Assembly (NCBI GenBank): GCA_018398575.1
Contig: JAGTXZ010000011.1
Location: 620,001-684,000 of the forward strand
Direction: 5' to 3'
DNA from: Ampelomyces quisqualis
Taxonomy: Eukaryota; Ascomycota; Dothideomycetes; Pleosporales; Phaeosphaeriaceae
Length of the DNA stretch: 64,000 bases
Position 1 is the first letter of the stretch. Each line of letters begins with the position of its first letter. A model generated the notes under the pieces. The model was not told where the DNA came from. It made no database searches and saw nothing but the letters and a program-made list of their open reading frames with translations. The translations under genes were made by a program, and so were the position numbers. Below are positions 22,823 through 33,438 of this stretch, piece by piece.

Positions 22823-24325
22823 ATGTCTCTCTTTCTGTCGATCTCCCTTTTGCTTCTGACTCCTACTATGTCTCTTGCTCAGACACAAAGTGTCACCCGA
22901 GATGCTACTTGTGGAGGTTCGAAAGGACTGACTTGCCTCGGATCAAGTGGGTAACCCAGCATGCCGACAACTTGATCTGACAAATGAAAGAATGGGGAAA
23001 CTGCTGCTCGAACTATGGATGGTGCGGCTCAACTGAAGCATACTGCGGTGCTGGCTGCCAGTCCAAGTTTGGAGCGTGTCGGGCGAACCCTGCTTCCAGT
23101 CGCATAATCGCTCCCAGCCCAAGCGCCATAGTGGTAAGCAGCTCCCGAGCTGCGCCTATCTCCTCGACCCCTTCTCAACTGGTGTCGACAAACGCCCGGT
23201 GTGGGGCAAAATTTGGTGGACAGACTTGCCAGGGGTCTAAATGGGGAAATTGTAAGCAGTTGCGTATGGAGGGATGTGCACACTAATCTGATATTCGTTC
23301 TTTGCAGGCTGTAGTCAGTACTCGTATTGTGGCTCTACGATTGGTGAGTTCACTCTACGATGTTTTCTCAACGAAATGGTAGCTGATTTCCCAGGTTATT
23401 GCGACGCTGCTACGTGCCAAAAGGGATTCGGAAAGTGCAACGGCGAAACATCAAGCGCTCGGATGCTCTCAACTTTTACGACATATACGTCCAGCAGTGC
23501 TTCATCACTATCTGAAGTGTCTTCTGTCAGCCCTTCTTCTGTGGTGAACACGCCAAGTCAGAGCAGTGTGAGCAGCATCCTTTCGAGTAGCAGCATTCCG
23601 TCTTCTGTCTCTTTATCCAGCGTTGACACTGCGAGCTCGATTTCTTCCTCTGCTGCCGTGTCGAGCTCCCTTCTTGTATCTTCAAGCCTGCCAGTGGTAT
23701 CTTCAAGCCTGCCAGTGGTATCTTCAAGCCTGCCAGTGGTATCTTCAAGCCTGCCAGTGGTATCTTCAAGCCTGCCAGTGGTATCTTCAAGCCCGCCGGT
23801 GGCATCTTCGGACCCGCCGGTAGTATCTTCAAGCTCGCCCGTGGTATCTTCAAGCCCGCCCGTGGTACCCTCAAGCTCTATAGAAGTTTCTCCAAGCGCT
23901 GTACCTGAGCCGAGTGCCACACCCATACCAACTCCGCCCACTTGTGTAAATCCCAGTCCCTCAGTTTGTACTGGGACCTTCACAGGCAGCTTTGCTGGTG
24001 CCGCCTGTCCACAATATGATGGATTCTGCAACTCGGGTTATCAGTGAGTGCTTACCCTGAACGTGAAAACACCGCACAAGACTAATAATCATGAAGGCTC
24101 AAGTGCTACGTAAACGCCTCACCCGCCACATTCATTGACAACGCGAGAAAATCGATTCCTGGTGGCAACCTTGACGTATGTATTGAGCACTGTAAAACAG
24201 TACCTGGCTGTGTGTATGCTACGTGGAACGGTAACTCCAACACATGCTACGTCTACAGTGAGCTTCGTGGCTTCGCATCAACGACATACAGGACGATAAC
24301 TGGCGCTTGGAAACTCTGCGAATGA
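22823..24325 (+). CDS. Secreted chitin-binding protein, two CBM18 domains and Ser-rich repeats
   Basis: Five exons: 22823-22946, 22991-23251, 23308-23343, 23395-24043, 24097-24325; 432 residues. Signal peptide ends near LAQ (about residue 20). Two hevein-type CBM18 domains follow (about residues 32-75 and 110-155): each has the WGNCCS core, an aromatic YGWCG or YSYCG motif, and the C-terminal CQ.FG.C pattern. Introns cut both domains at the same codon region, GSK-W, which suggests domain duplication with its intron. Next is a Ser/Val/Pro mucin-like linker (about 165-315) with 7-residue tandem repeats. A Cys-rich C-terminal module (about 345-432) with CIEHCKTVPGCVYATWN and NTCYVYSEL resembles a PAN/apple-like fold. 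Chitin-binding wall or effector-like protein; binding only, no catalytic domain is visible. Confidence 0.88.
23678..23880 (+). repeat. 21-bp tandem repeat within the chitin-binding protein gene
   Basis: Unit GTATCTTCAAGCCTGCCAGT plus G (21 bp) encodes the heptad Ser-Ser-Ser-Leu-Pro-Val-Val. About five near-identical copies are followed by four degenerate ones (SSSPPVA, SSDPPVV, SSSSPVV, SSSPPVV). The identity among the first copies implies recent expansion. Confidence 0.9.
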
Positions 24326-25504
24326 GTCAGACACCCTAATAATTTCGCTTTAGAGCATATCGTAGACCAGTTTCTCACTTAATTTACGCTCTATAAATGT
24401 ACGCTCTGATCACTTAACACAGATATCGCCATAGCGGGCATCAATTTGACAATTCCACTAAATGAAATCTCAAGTATGAACGTTAAATGTACTGACCCAC
24501 ACTAAAGCATACCTTCCCTCAAGCTTCTTACAGCACGCGAGGCGAGTCACCACACACAAGATTCTCGCCAAGAGAAGTGAGAAGTGGGCTGCGCGAGAGC
24601 TCATACGGGAATGGTTGGCAACAGGTATTACTGTTTGATTCATGTGAATGTAAGCTCCATGCCTTGCCGATCAGTTTCGTGCACCCGAGGAATGTTGTGT
24701 GAAACCTGAGAATGCCCAAAAACCTTCAGTGACGCGAGAATACCGAATCAGCAAAGTGATAGTGAGACCCTGAATCCTTCACAAAATATCGTTGTTGCAA
24801 AGAAATCTCAGGACAGATTGGTATGCTCCAGGCCGCACTTTTGGGGCGTGGAGAATGCTGTACGAATCATTGCTGCTGACACGATGACCACAATACTGCG
24901 AAAGAAAAATGCGCCGAGACAGATGATATGATTTAGTTCAAGATGAGGGCAGCGCTGGTGGCATTGATGGACTTTGGTCACTACCGGTATGTCGATCGCC
25001 CCACGTGTGATGAAAGGCGACCGCGGTATATAATAGGTACCGGACCGAGTAGAGCCCTAGACAACATCGTAAGGGAGCGTTCAGCGAAGCCGAGCAATAT
25101 GCGATAGAGGCGACGGAAAGACCTGGGAACCCCGAAGACCCGGTCCTGTGTTCTTGTACGGACGCAAGTAGGCGAGGTCCTAAAGCGGGAGGCTTCGTCG
25201 GTTTGGCGTTCGTTGTTGCGACGCCTGCACGACGAGGAATGCGTTGATAGTACATCGATCGGGGGCAACTTGGCTTGTGGAATACCCTAGTACCCAGCAG
25301 TCACCAAGAGTCTAGGATCATGAGAATTCTGTGTAACCCATATATTACAAAGCATCTAAATTCCACCCCACTTATATCTTATTCTTTGAAGTCAATAAAG
25401 CAGTTCATGGAGTCACATATCTCTAACGCCTGGACGTCGATTAAGTATATATGGTGACCCACTCACTTAGTCACAAAACCCCTACTTCCATCCCATCGAC
25501 ACAC
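24326..25504. other. Intergenic, convergent genes
   Basis: Between the 3' ends of the chitin-binding gene and the second CRH gene. Short ORFs on the minus strand near 24.9-25.3 kb resemble nothing known. Confidence 0.5.
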
Positions 25505-26826
25505 TTAAAGTGCAAGCAAGACAGCACCGGCAACCGCACATAGAAGTACACCAGCCTTGTTGTGGCTCGCGGCACCAGTGAATTGAGAGGGACGAGCACT
25601 AACAGTAGCGTTGCGCGAGAGAGTGGGCAAGGCACCGCTTGGAGCAGAGGGGCTCGGGACGGGAATGACAGGTGGGGGGTTGGTTTCGACAAGGAGGCCG
25701 CTGGTGGGGTAGGGAGGTGTATTTGCGGTGGTGAAGGATGCGGGAGGGGTACTGCTGACGGTCATGGTCGTGGTACCGCAATCGCAGGGCAAGTCGTCTG
25801 AGCGTTCGCTGCGAGTGTCAACTGCGCCGCCGGAGGGCTCAGCTTGGGTTCCAGATGTGGATCCAGCGGAGCCGATTGTCTTGCCGGGAGCGTCGATGCC
25901 AGATTCGATAGGCTTGCCGGAAGCAGTGGCAGATGGTTCGATCACGGCGGCATTCTGAGGAGCACCGTTCTTGTTGCCTGCGCCAACGACCTCAATGGAC
26001 TCATGGGATCCGGACTTGTCGGTCCACTTGTATGCAGTACCAGGGCTGTAGTTGATGACTTTGACACTCTCGACAGTCATTGTAAAAGGTGCAGCGTTGT
26101 AGTCGACCTTTCCACCGGCCCATTCGACAGTGCCCTTGTCTTTGGAGTCGCCTCCAGGCCAGTTGCCAAGGCGGATATTGCAAGGGGTTTGGGGGAAAGT
26201 CTTTCCCCCATTTGCGTCAGCGTACTTTAGAGTACGCTTTGGCTCTCCGTCGATGATCCATGTGATGGCTTCAGCGGTCCAGTTCAGAGCGTAGGTGTGA
26301 GTCTCGGTTTGGGTGGTTGCGACAGGGGCCTCGATCATACGGTCATAGGTCGTTGTATTACCTGTACTTTTGTTAATTGACAATAGAGACGTAAAGAAGG
26401 GGTTAATTTGCCTTTTCCGAAGTAATTTAGCTGGACTTTGCCTTCCTGTCCACCGATCCATTCCCAGTCGACTTCGTCCAGATCTTGGGATTGGAGTACA
26501 ATTGAGGAAATGATGCCCTGACCCTTCGCAGCGGTCATCTTGACCTCCACGTAACCAAAATGCAAAAATCCCTCAGACTGAATCGTTGGGGCGTCGCCTG
26601 CCTTGGCAACAATAAATTCGGCACCCTTGGGGCCATAGGTCAAGCTGCCAGCGGTCTGCTTCCAGCCCTTCACAGCATCTTTGCCGGCCTTGAAATTAGT
26701 CTCGAAAGTGGCAGGCATGGCAGGATCATTAGGACATTCCTTTTCCATGGGGTTGCAGTCTGTAAAGGTCTGACCGGTGGCTAGAGTAATCAAGGTGGCC
26801 GCAGCGGCGTATGTGGTGAAGCGCAT
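25505..26826 (-). CDS. Second CRH-family GH16 transglycosylase, GPI-anchored
   Basis: Cell-wall chitin-glucan crosslinking enzyme family. ATG at 26826 starts a signal peptide (about 1-19). The GH16 catalytic motif is DEVDWEWIG, with E118 nucleophile and E122 acid/base. Exons on the minus strand are 26826-26412 and 26361-25505; 423 residues. The intron must start with GC, not GT: the exon ends AAAAG and the intron begins GCAAAT, ending TACAG. This is the only join found that restores the family sequence NYFGKGNTTTYDR. A long Ser/Thr/Pro-rich linker and a hydrophobic C-terminus (AGVLLCAVAGAVLLAL) indicate a GPI anchor. Compared with the 4-5.5 kb copy it has a longer Ser/Thr region and an extra CDC motif before it. 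Confidence 0.92.
26362..26411 (-). other. GC-AG intron, 50 bp
   Basis: On the minus strand the donor context is AAAAG|GCAAAT, near the known GC-donor consensus AG|GCAAGT; the acceptor is TACAG. Reading through gives premature divergence from the family, while excision gives perfect family sequence. Confidence 0.85.
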
Positions 26827-28506
26827 TGTTGACTACGGGTGATTTTTGGTGGTGAAAGTGCTGGCAAGAGAATTGAAAGTATTCTTCACAGAAGAACGAT
26901 CTAAAAGAAATCCGCTGGATTCGATTTGACAGTGCACAACAGCAGTGTCTAATGAATGGAATGCTCGTGGTGAGCTTGACGGTACGAAATGTAAAGAGTG
27001 AGGTCGTCTGTGTCTCGAAACCAGAGGGAGTGAGATTTGGAAACTGACGGGCGACGCAAAAGTACAAAGATAGAAGGGTGGCTGAAGAATGAAGTCTCCA
27101 AGTCAGTGGAGGATCACCGAGAATAAGACCGCTGTACGGCGATGTGCCCATATCCGTGCACAGCATTAGCATTTAGCGGCGAAAGCCATGAGGCGTCTCG
27201 CGAGTCGGAGCATGGCGGGCCTAAGTGGTCAACGTTGATCTTTCGCAGCCCTCGCATCGAGTTTCACGAAGCATGAGTGGAGACTAGGGCGTATCAGTGT
27301 CTTCAGCCGCCTTGCCCGGAATGGTGAAACGGCGGTGCCAGCCTATCAGCGACCTCCAGTGCCCGTGCAATGATTCTCCTGCCAAGCCACATGAGCCCTG
27401 CATTCCGTACTTGCTGCCCCTGAGACAACGATGGGACGGGCCCGACTCGAGACCTGACCACTCGGTGCGGTGGGGTGACGACGCAAGCAAAGCTGGATCT
27501 CGTCCATGTGTGCAGTCATGGTCACATTCTACTATCGGGGTACGGAGTACTCCGTATTCAGAAACCAAATTGGTTTTCTTCCAAAAAGCCTCGGTGCAAC
27601 GACACCCATTCTTTGGTATTTGATCGTCTACAGGGGGGCGTACTGTATAACATGATGTTATACGCCGTACCGTTGCAGAAGGTCCCAAAGTAGGACTAGG
27701 ATGGCATGATCTGCCGCCCTGATCCTGGTGAGTGGTTATGCTCTTGGAGTCTTGGAGACCTCGTGCTGCGCCTTGGACGCGCGCTGCCGCCGGGTACGGA
27801 GTGGGTGTTTGGAAACAAAACAAGCGCCTGGGGCGATGAATGAGATTGTACAGACGGGATTGGGACTTTACAACGATGCCATGATACCTCTCTAGGGTGT
27901 ATGTTAGGATGGAGGTCTCCGAGTATCCATGCCCCGGTCCCTGGAGTGTGTGGTTCCCTGCATCTGAACCCCTCATTGATCGACACCGTGACAGGCTACG
28001 CATCACAAAACGAAAGGAAAGTTAATCCTTGAGCAGCCTGAAGGTCTTCCGTTTGATTTTGAGCAGCTCATGAAACAATGCACCACACTGGCTCCATCAT
28101 CAGTGACCAAACTCGGCCCCGCCACAAGCTGGAGCTGCACTTGGAAACATCATCTGCAAGTGCTGATCGTTTTGACCACTGCGTACTGGGCTGGAAGCCA
28201 CTAGTAGAGACTTACGAGCGGTCACCCCGTATACCTATGTGAAGAATGGTTGACTGCTTGTAAAAGCAAGATATCAGTGAACGAGCTCCCAGGTCACGTG
28301 CAGGTTTCGTTGTGGTGCCTGACCGCCCGCCCGTGCCCCGCCCCCGCGGTTCTGCCGCCCCTTGTGACGTGCAGGCGACTTTTTCTGTGTTCACAAACAC
28401 CGTATATCGCGCCTCAAGTAGGGAGTTCTTCCTTCGGCACCGCTAACGAGCCTAACATACACCACGATCTCTCCACACGCGACCAAAAAGTTATCACTTG
28501 CCCAAA
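26827..28506. other. Intergenic with palindromic TACGGAGTACTCCGTA
   Basis: Divergent promoters of the second CRH gene and RIO1. A 16-bp perfect palindrome TACGGAGTACTCCGTA lies at 27541-27556. A second inverted repeat (TATAACAT, one base, ATGTTATA) lies at 27645-27661. A 239-codon minus-strand ORF (27284-28003) is present but looks non-coding. Confidence 0.6.
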
Positions 28507-30117
28507 ATGGCCAGCACCGCCGCAGAACATCCCGAGCAACCCAGCCTGAAATCCGACATCGCCCAGGAAGCCGACGGTGAGCAGAAGCCAGTGCCGGACA
28601 CGGACGAGCATGACGAGGATATCGAGGACTTATTCCAAGAGTCGGGCGACGAAGAGATTGTACCCGAGTTGATTTCAGCGGATGGCAACGACTTCACAAA
28701 AGCCTACAACCGCCAGCGCAAACTCAACGACAACTCAATACCCGCCGATCACAAGCCAAAGTCAAACCCACAGAAACCCTCGGCGAACACGAGCGCAGCA
28801 ATAGACGACCAAGTAGCCTCACTCGCCAAGCATGCTAGCAAAATACGGCTCACGGACAGATTCTCTGGCGCAACAGGTGGCGCGGCTAGAGACAAGGACA
28901 AGGCAGACCGCGCGACCACAGAGCAGGTATTGGATAGGAGGACGCAGATGATTCTACTACAACTTATCAACCGCAATACCATCTCAGAGATCCACGGGGT
29001 CATTTCAACGGGCAAGGAGGCAAACGTATACCACGCCATCAGCGAATCTGAAGACGCCGACCCTACACACCGCGCCGTAAAAGTCTACAAGACGTCGATT
29101 CTCGTGTTCAAAGACCGAGCTAAATACGTCGAAGGCGAATTCCGCTTCCGACAAGGGTACAACAAAAGCAACAACCGCGCCATGGTGAAGCTCTGGGCAG
29201 ATAAGGAGCGGAGGAATCTGGCGCGTATACACGATGCTGGTATACCATCGCCTGCGCCAGTAGCCTTGCGAAATCACGTCCTTGTCATGGGCTTTGTAGG
29301 TGACCGGAAGGGCAAGCCTGCACCACGCCTCAAGGACGTACGTTTCGAGGGCCTCACAGCTGAAGAGGAGGACGCAAAATGGAATGACCTGTATATCCAG
29401 ATGTTGACTTACATGCGCATCCTGTACCAGACTTGTAGGCTGGTTCACGCAGATCTGAGCGAGTACAATGTCCTATACCATGAAGGCAAGCAGTGGATCA
29501 TCGACGTTTCACAAGCTGTCGAGCACGACCACCCGCGTTCCCTCGAATTCTTGCGCATGGACGTCAAGAACGTATCAGACTTCTTCCGCTCGCGTAACGT
29601 GGAGGTCTTGAGCGAAAGGAGGGCCTTTGCATTCGTCACAGCCGAGGCCGGGCCCAAGGACATCAAGAACGAGGTCGCAATTGGAGACCTGCTTCGTGCA
29701 CTCGTCGCGAGCCCACCTACAACTGACGAGGAAGAAAACGACGACGTCTTCCGCAACCAATACATCCCGCAAACCCTCGACCAAGTCTACGACATCGAGC
29801 GCGACGCCGCCCTCGTCAACGCCGGCGAAGGCTCAAATCTACCTTACCAAGCCCTCCTCGCTGACAAGGTCGTTCAGCCCAACGAGTCGGATGCCTCAAG
29901 CCCAGACGCCGACTCGGAAGCCGGTGACTCGGACTCGTCGGAGGTGGACCAGTCCATATTCGACAAGGGTACGCCGAGGGGCAAGAAGAACATGGACCAT
30001 GAGGCGAAGCTGGCGCATAAGAAAGCTATCAAGGAAGAGAAGCGCGAGAAGAGGAAGGATAAGATGCCGAAGCATATGAAGAAGAAACTCGTTAACCAGT
30101 CAAGTCGGAAGAAGTGA
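28507..30117 (+). CDS. RIO1: RIO1-family atypical serine kinase/ATPase
   Basis: Needed for the last steps of 40S ribosomal subunit maturation. Single exon of 536 residues from ATG 28507. An acidic N-terminal region leads to the RIO domain: P-loop STGKEANVYHA (from residue 167), AVKVYKTSILVFKDR with the ATP-binding Lys, VMGFVGDRKGKPAPRLKD, catalytic HADLSEYN (D316), and the metal-binding Asp in IIDVSQAVEHDHP (D333). Family hallmarks RNLARI and FLRMDVKNVSDFF are present. The C-terminus is acidic, then strongly basic (KREKRKDKMPKHMKKKL), as in yeast Rio1. Nothing unusual. Confidence 0.96.
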   Translation: MASTAAEHPEQPSLKSDIAQEADGEQKPVPDTDEHDEDIEDLFQESGDEEIVPELISADGNDFTKAYNRQRKLNDNSIPADHKPKSNPQKPSANTSAAIDDQVASLAKHASKIRLTDRFSGATGGAARDKDKADRATTEQVLDRRTQMILLQLINRNTISEIHGVISTGKEANVYHAISESEDADPTHRAVKVYKTSILVFKDRAKYVEGEFRFRQGYNKSNNRAMVKLWADKERRNLARIHDAGIPSPAPVALRNHVLVMGFVGDRKGKPAPRLKDVRFEGLTAEEEDAKWNDLYIQMLTYMRILYQTCRLVHADLSEYNVLYHEGKQWIIDVSQAVEHDHPRSLEFLRMDVKNVSDFFRSRNVEVLSERRAFAFVTAEAGPKDIKNEVAIGDLLRALVASPPTTDEEENDDVFRNQYIPQTLDQVYDIERDAALVNAGEGSNLPYQALLADKVVQPNESDASSPDADSEAGDSDSSEVDQSIFDKGTPRGKKNMDHEAKLAHKKAIKEEKREKRKDKMPKHMKKKLVNQSSRKK

Positions 30118-30586
30118 AGAGGTTGACTAGTGTGAACTACCAACATACAAGACGTACTGTCTTGTGAATCTGTTGGGCTGTCTGGGCTTGTGATACAAGG
30201 TACGTGAGATTCCTTCCCCGTTCCGCGACGCATCTGGAGTAGGACACAAGAGTTATGATGAAGAAAAGCCCGGCACTTTTGGACTGCTGTTGCTACCTGG
30301 TCGTCGTGTGACAGCCGGTGTGGCGGTAGTTCCAAACCTTGTGTCGCCGAATTGTTTCGCGGACAGTAAGCTGTGCGCGCAACGTTGTGGATCAAAGAGA
30401 GCACTGAGACTCACGACATGACATGTCTGTGTGAAGTATCTACAAGAACGTGGTTGACTTGATATAGTCTACATATTATTGAACTCGCTGGCATGATGCA
30501 AGCATCACAGCACCGACGGCTTGTCTATAGCTGCTAAATATGATACACCGATTGCATCTACTCTGTCTGGTGGTACAGTGACGCCC
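30118..30586. other. Intergenic, convergent genes
   Basis: 3' flanks of RIO1 and the COQ11-like gene. Nothing recognised. Confidence 0.5.
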
Positions 30587-31599
30587 TCATAGCATATTCT
30601 TCCGCCACGCCCTTGTTCCTAGCCTCTCGATCTCAGGCACTTCAACAGGCCCTCTAACCTCCCCATCTTCCAAAGCTTCCACCACCGCCTCGCCAACCAA
30701 ATCTGCCTTTAGCGGCTTGATGCCTCCTGCGCCCATTAACCACGTCAGCCTGCCTCCTACGGCGCTATTGATCATGCTCGCAACCCCGCCAGCCGCCGCA
30801 ATCGGCAATGTGAAGGTCCGCGACGAATCATACAAGAACGGTGCCCGTATGAATATCGACCGCATATTGGGGAAAGTGCTGCTGATGATCGATTCTGCTT
30901 CGCGTTTCGTAGTGATGTAGCGCGCGGGCAGGATAGGAGTGCCAGCTGCGGCTGAGATGTACAGGAAAGTCGGGACTTTGCGATTCGACGATTCCTGGGC
31001 TATCGAAACGGCTGTGATGATCGTTAATACCCCCCTCATTCGCACGTGCGTCCAAGACGATCAAAAAAGATGCTGCATACCTGTATCCCGATTCATAACC
31101 TCGTACGTCAGCTGTCCATCGCTCTCCAACGGCCGCAATTTCTCGCCCCCACTGCCCTGGAGCGGATTCTGCGTGCCCTGCTTCCGCGCACTGAATGCCC
31201 TTTGAAGTCCTTTGATCGGGCTCTCGCGGCCTGACACTACGCCCTTGTAGTCCGCTTCCAGTAATATGCCCATGCTATGTATGACTGCATCCGCGCCGTC
31301 GAGGTGCTGTGTATACGACGACGGGTCGAGCACGTCGCCTTTTTGCCAGGAGACGTTGTTGGACCATTCGGGGGGTGTTTGCGAGGAGGATACGGATGGC
31401 CAGTGGGGTGTGCCGGAGCGCGAGATGGAAGTGACCGTCCAGCCGCGATGGGCGGCGGCTTTGCAGATGCGGGTCCCTGGGTGTATTTGTTAGCGCTGGA
31501 GCTTCAAGTCGTTGGGGGTTGGAGGATGAGGAAAAGAGGTGTACCGAGGAAGCCATTGCCGCCGCAGACTACGAGCTTTTTCTTTGCTGCTGATGCCAT
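30587..31599 (-). CDS. COQ11: COQ11-like NAD(P)-binding SDR, mitochondrial
   Basis: Atypical short-chain dehydrogenase related to yeast YLR290C/Coq11 and NDUFA9, linked to coenzyme Q synthesis at the mitochondrial inner membrane. Exons on minus strand: 31599-31545, 31476-31081, 31011-30587; 291 residues. Splicing gives the Rossmann start KKLVVCGGNGFLGTRICKAA (GGxGFLG), then SRSG, GDVLDPSSY, ADAVIHSMGILLEADYKG, and later YISAAAGTP.LPARYITTKREAE, with the Tyr/Lys spacing of extended SDRs. The N-terminus begins directly with the Rossmann strand, so a separate mitochondrial presequence is not visible. Its start codon is only 266 bp from the YAF9 start on the other strand, suggesting a shared promoter. 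Confidence 0.88.
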
Positions 31600-31865
31600 T
31601 ATGGGGCCGGGTGAGGTGCAGTTGCGATGGGGGCGTGGAAAGAGAAGCTCTAAAAAGTTTGGCCATGGACATGTGAGTGCTGATGTCACTCCACCGCGGG
31701 TCGGCCGCTGCTCCCACACACCCACCACTTCCGAAACACTCCAAGCGCTTCGACACGCCCATCGCCTGAGTCGCGCACGCTTTGCGGTTCGTTCGAAGCC
31801 AGCAACAGCCCCGAAGGAGCTTCACGTCGCCGCCGGACCCCGCCGCAGCTGCCCAAACCACCAAG
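31600..31865. promoter_or_regulatory. Compact bidirectional promoter, COQ11-like / YAF9
   Basis: 266 bp separate two divergent ATGs. No TATA box was recognised. Inference from spacing only. Confidence 0.6.
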
Positions 31866-32799
31866 ATGCCCGCGCCCGCCGCGAACAAGCGCGTCAAGGT
31901 AGGGACACGGAGCATTCATCCATCTGCACGCTTACTAAGCAGGCGCAGAACAAGCGCATAAGTCGGAACATCAGTGCGAACCGCCTTCGTCGCTACTCTG
32001 TCCTCGACTAACCCCGCCTCTAGTCATCGGCTCTGAAGCCTGGCTGCTCCCTCCACTCGGCCACCCCGACCGCCCCAAGAACGTGCCAGACGACCACACC
32101 AAGCGTTGGACCGTCTATGTGCGCCAGCCCGAAGGCGACCCAGCTCTCACAACCTGGCTCAACAAAGTGCAGTTCAAGATCTTCAACACATACGAGAATC
32201 CGCTGCGAACATGCGAGAGCCCACCATTCGAAGTCACCGAGACCGGATGGGGTGGGTTCAACATCGACATCCGGCTGCACTTCCAGCCCATCTCGGGCGA
32301 AAAGGCACAATACAGACAGCACTTCCTGCAGCTGGAGAAGTACGGCGATGAGAAAATGCAGGCTGAACAGGAGAGGACGAGCTGTGTACGGGCCGAGTTC
32401 CTGGAAGTCGTGCAATTCAACGAGCCTACCGAAGCGCTTTTCGATGCACTAACGGCAGAAGATCAGTGGAACTATCTGGTCCCTGCTGGCAAAGGGGGCT
32501 CCAAGAAAGCAAGCCTCAATGCAAACGGGCGCCTGAAGCGTGGTCTGCCCAATGGCGAACGCAGCGCACAACTTCCGGAAAAAGGCGTCGAGGATGTGCC
32601 CTTCAGCCAAGACCAAGAGTCAGCGCTCATAGATATGCTAAAGAAAAAAATCGAAGACGTCGATAAACAGCTTGATCAAGAGACGAAGAAGCGAGAGGAA
32701 GTCGAGAACAGATTGAAGGCTCTGAGAAGCGAGATGGGCCACGAGGCCTCTCAACAGGCTGCGCAACAAGCGAGTGGAGACCGGAGTCGGAGAAGGTGA
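31866..32799 (+). CDS. YAF9: YEATS-domain protein Yaf9
   Basis: Subunit shared by the SWR1 remodeller and NuA4 acetyltransferase; reads acetylated histone tails. Exons 31866-31898, 31943-31973, 32024-32799; 279 residues. Splicing gives NKRVK, then NKRISRNIIIGSEAWLLPP, then the YEATS fold with HTKRWTVYVR, VQFKIFNTYENPLRTCESPPFEVTETGWGGFNIDIRLHF. The C-terminal third is a coiled coil (KKKIEDVDKQLDQETKKREEVENRLKALR). Two tandem AG acceptors 6 nt apart precede exon 2 (31942, 31948), so two-residue variants are possible. After the stop lies a GTGAGA donor (32796) and a good acceptor (about 32871), so a longer alternative C-terminus is conceivable. Confidence 0.9.
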
Positions 32800-33438
32800 G
32801 AGGGGGAAAGCCAGTGGCAGCGATGTGATTACTATCTAGTCGTCACTCGATGCTAACTCTCCCCCTTTAGAGGAAGAAGCGGAGGTGGTTCATTTGATGG
32901 CAGTCCACGAATGTCACCGGAGCCCGCTGCCCTTCTCATTCAGCTCGTAGGGTCTTTAGACACACTGTCACGGGTGTCAAATACCTAGGACGAAGGGAAC
33001 CAACCTCCCTCCCAGATGCTTCTCTATGGCACACATTTAACGTCGCCTCAATATAACTGCATCAGCCATGGTTCTGTTTGCGTCGGAAATCTTCGCGATG
33101 GAGACAAATAGACTCCGATGGCGGCAGAGATTGACATACTTACATCTGAGCCATCGTGTGAAGCAGGCTGTCGCGACCATAGACATAGTTCAAACGTTAC
33201 CTCGGTATATCTTTAACTTCACCTTCGTGCGAACCAATACAATTTTCGTCCGTGTTTTCAGTGTGTTGTCAAATTTCCAACTTTACCTAGGAATACTTTC
33301 AAGCCCTATGTTCAAAATACTCAAGTCCAAAAACAACGGGTTTGAAGTTGTATGTGTGCTGGCAATACTTATCCAGCCTCAAACATAATGAGCTTGGTAT
33401 CTAAAATATCTAATGCAGTCTAATATAAAATGATGAAC
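32800..33438. other. Intergenic, convergent genes
   Basis: May include an alternative last exon of YAF9 at its start. No other gene recognised. Confidence 0.5.

Noticed and set aside
27284..28003. 239-codon minus-strand ORF
   Set aside because: Composition is erratic (many Arg, Ser, His, Cys), no domain or signal is visible, and it contains the TACGGAGTACTCCGTA palindrome; most likely a chance open frame.
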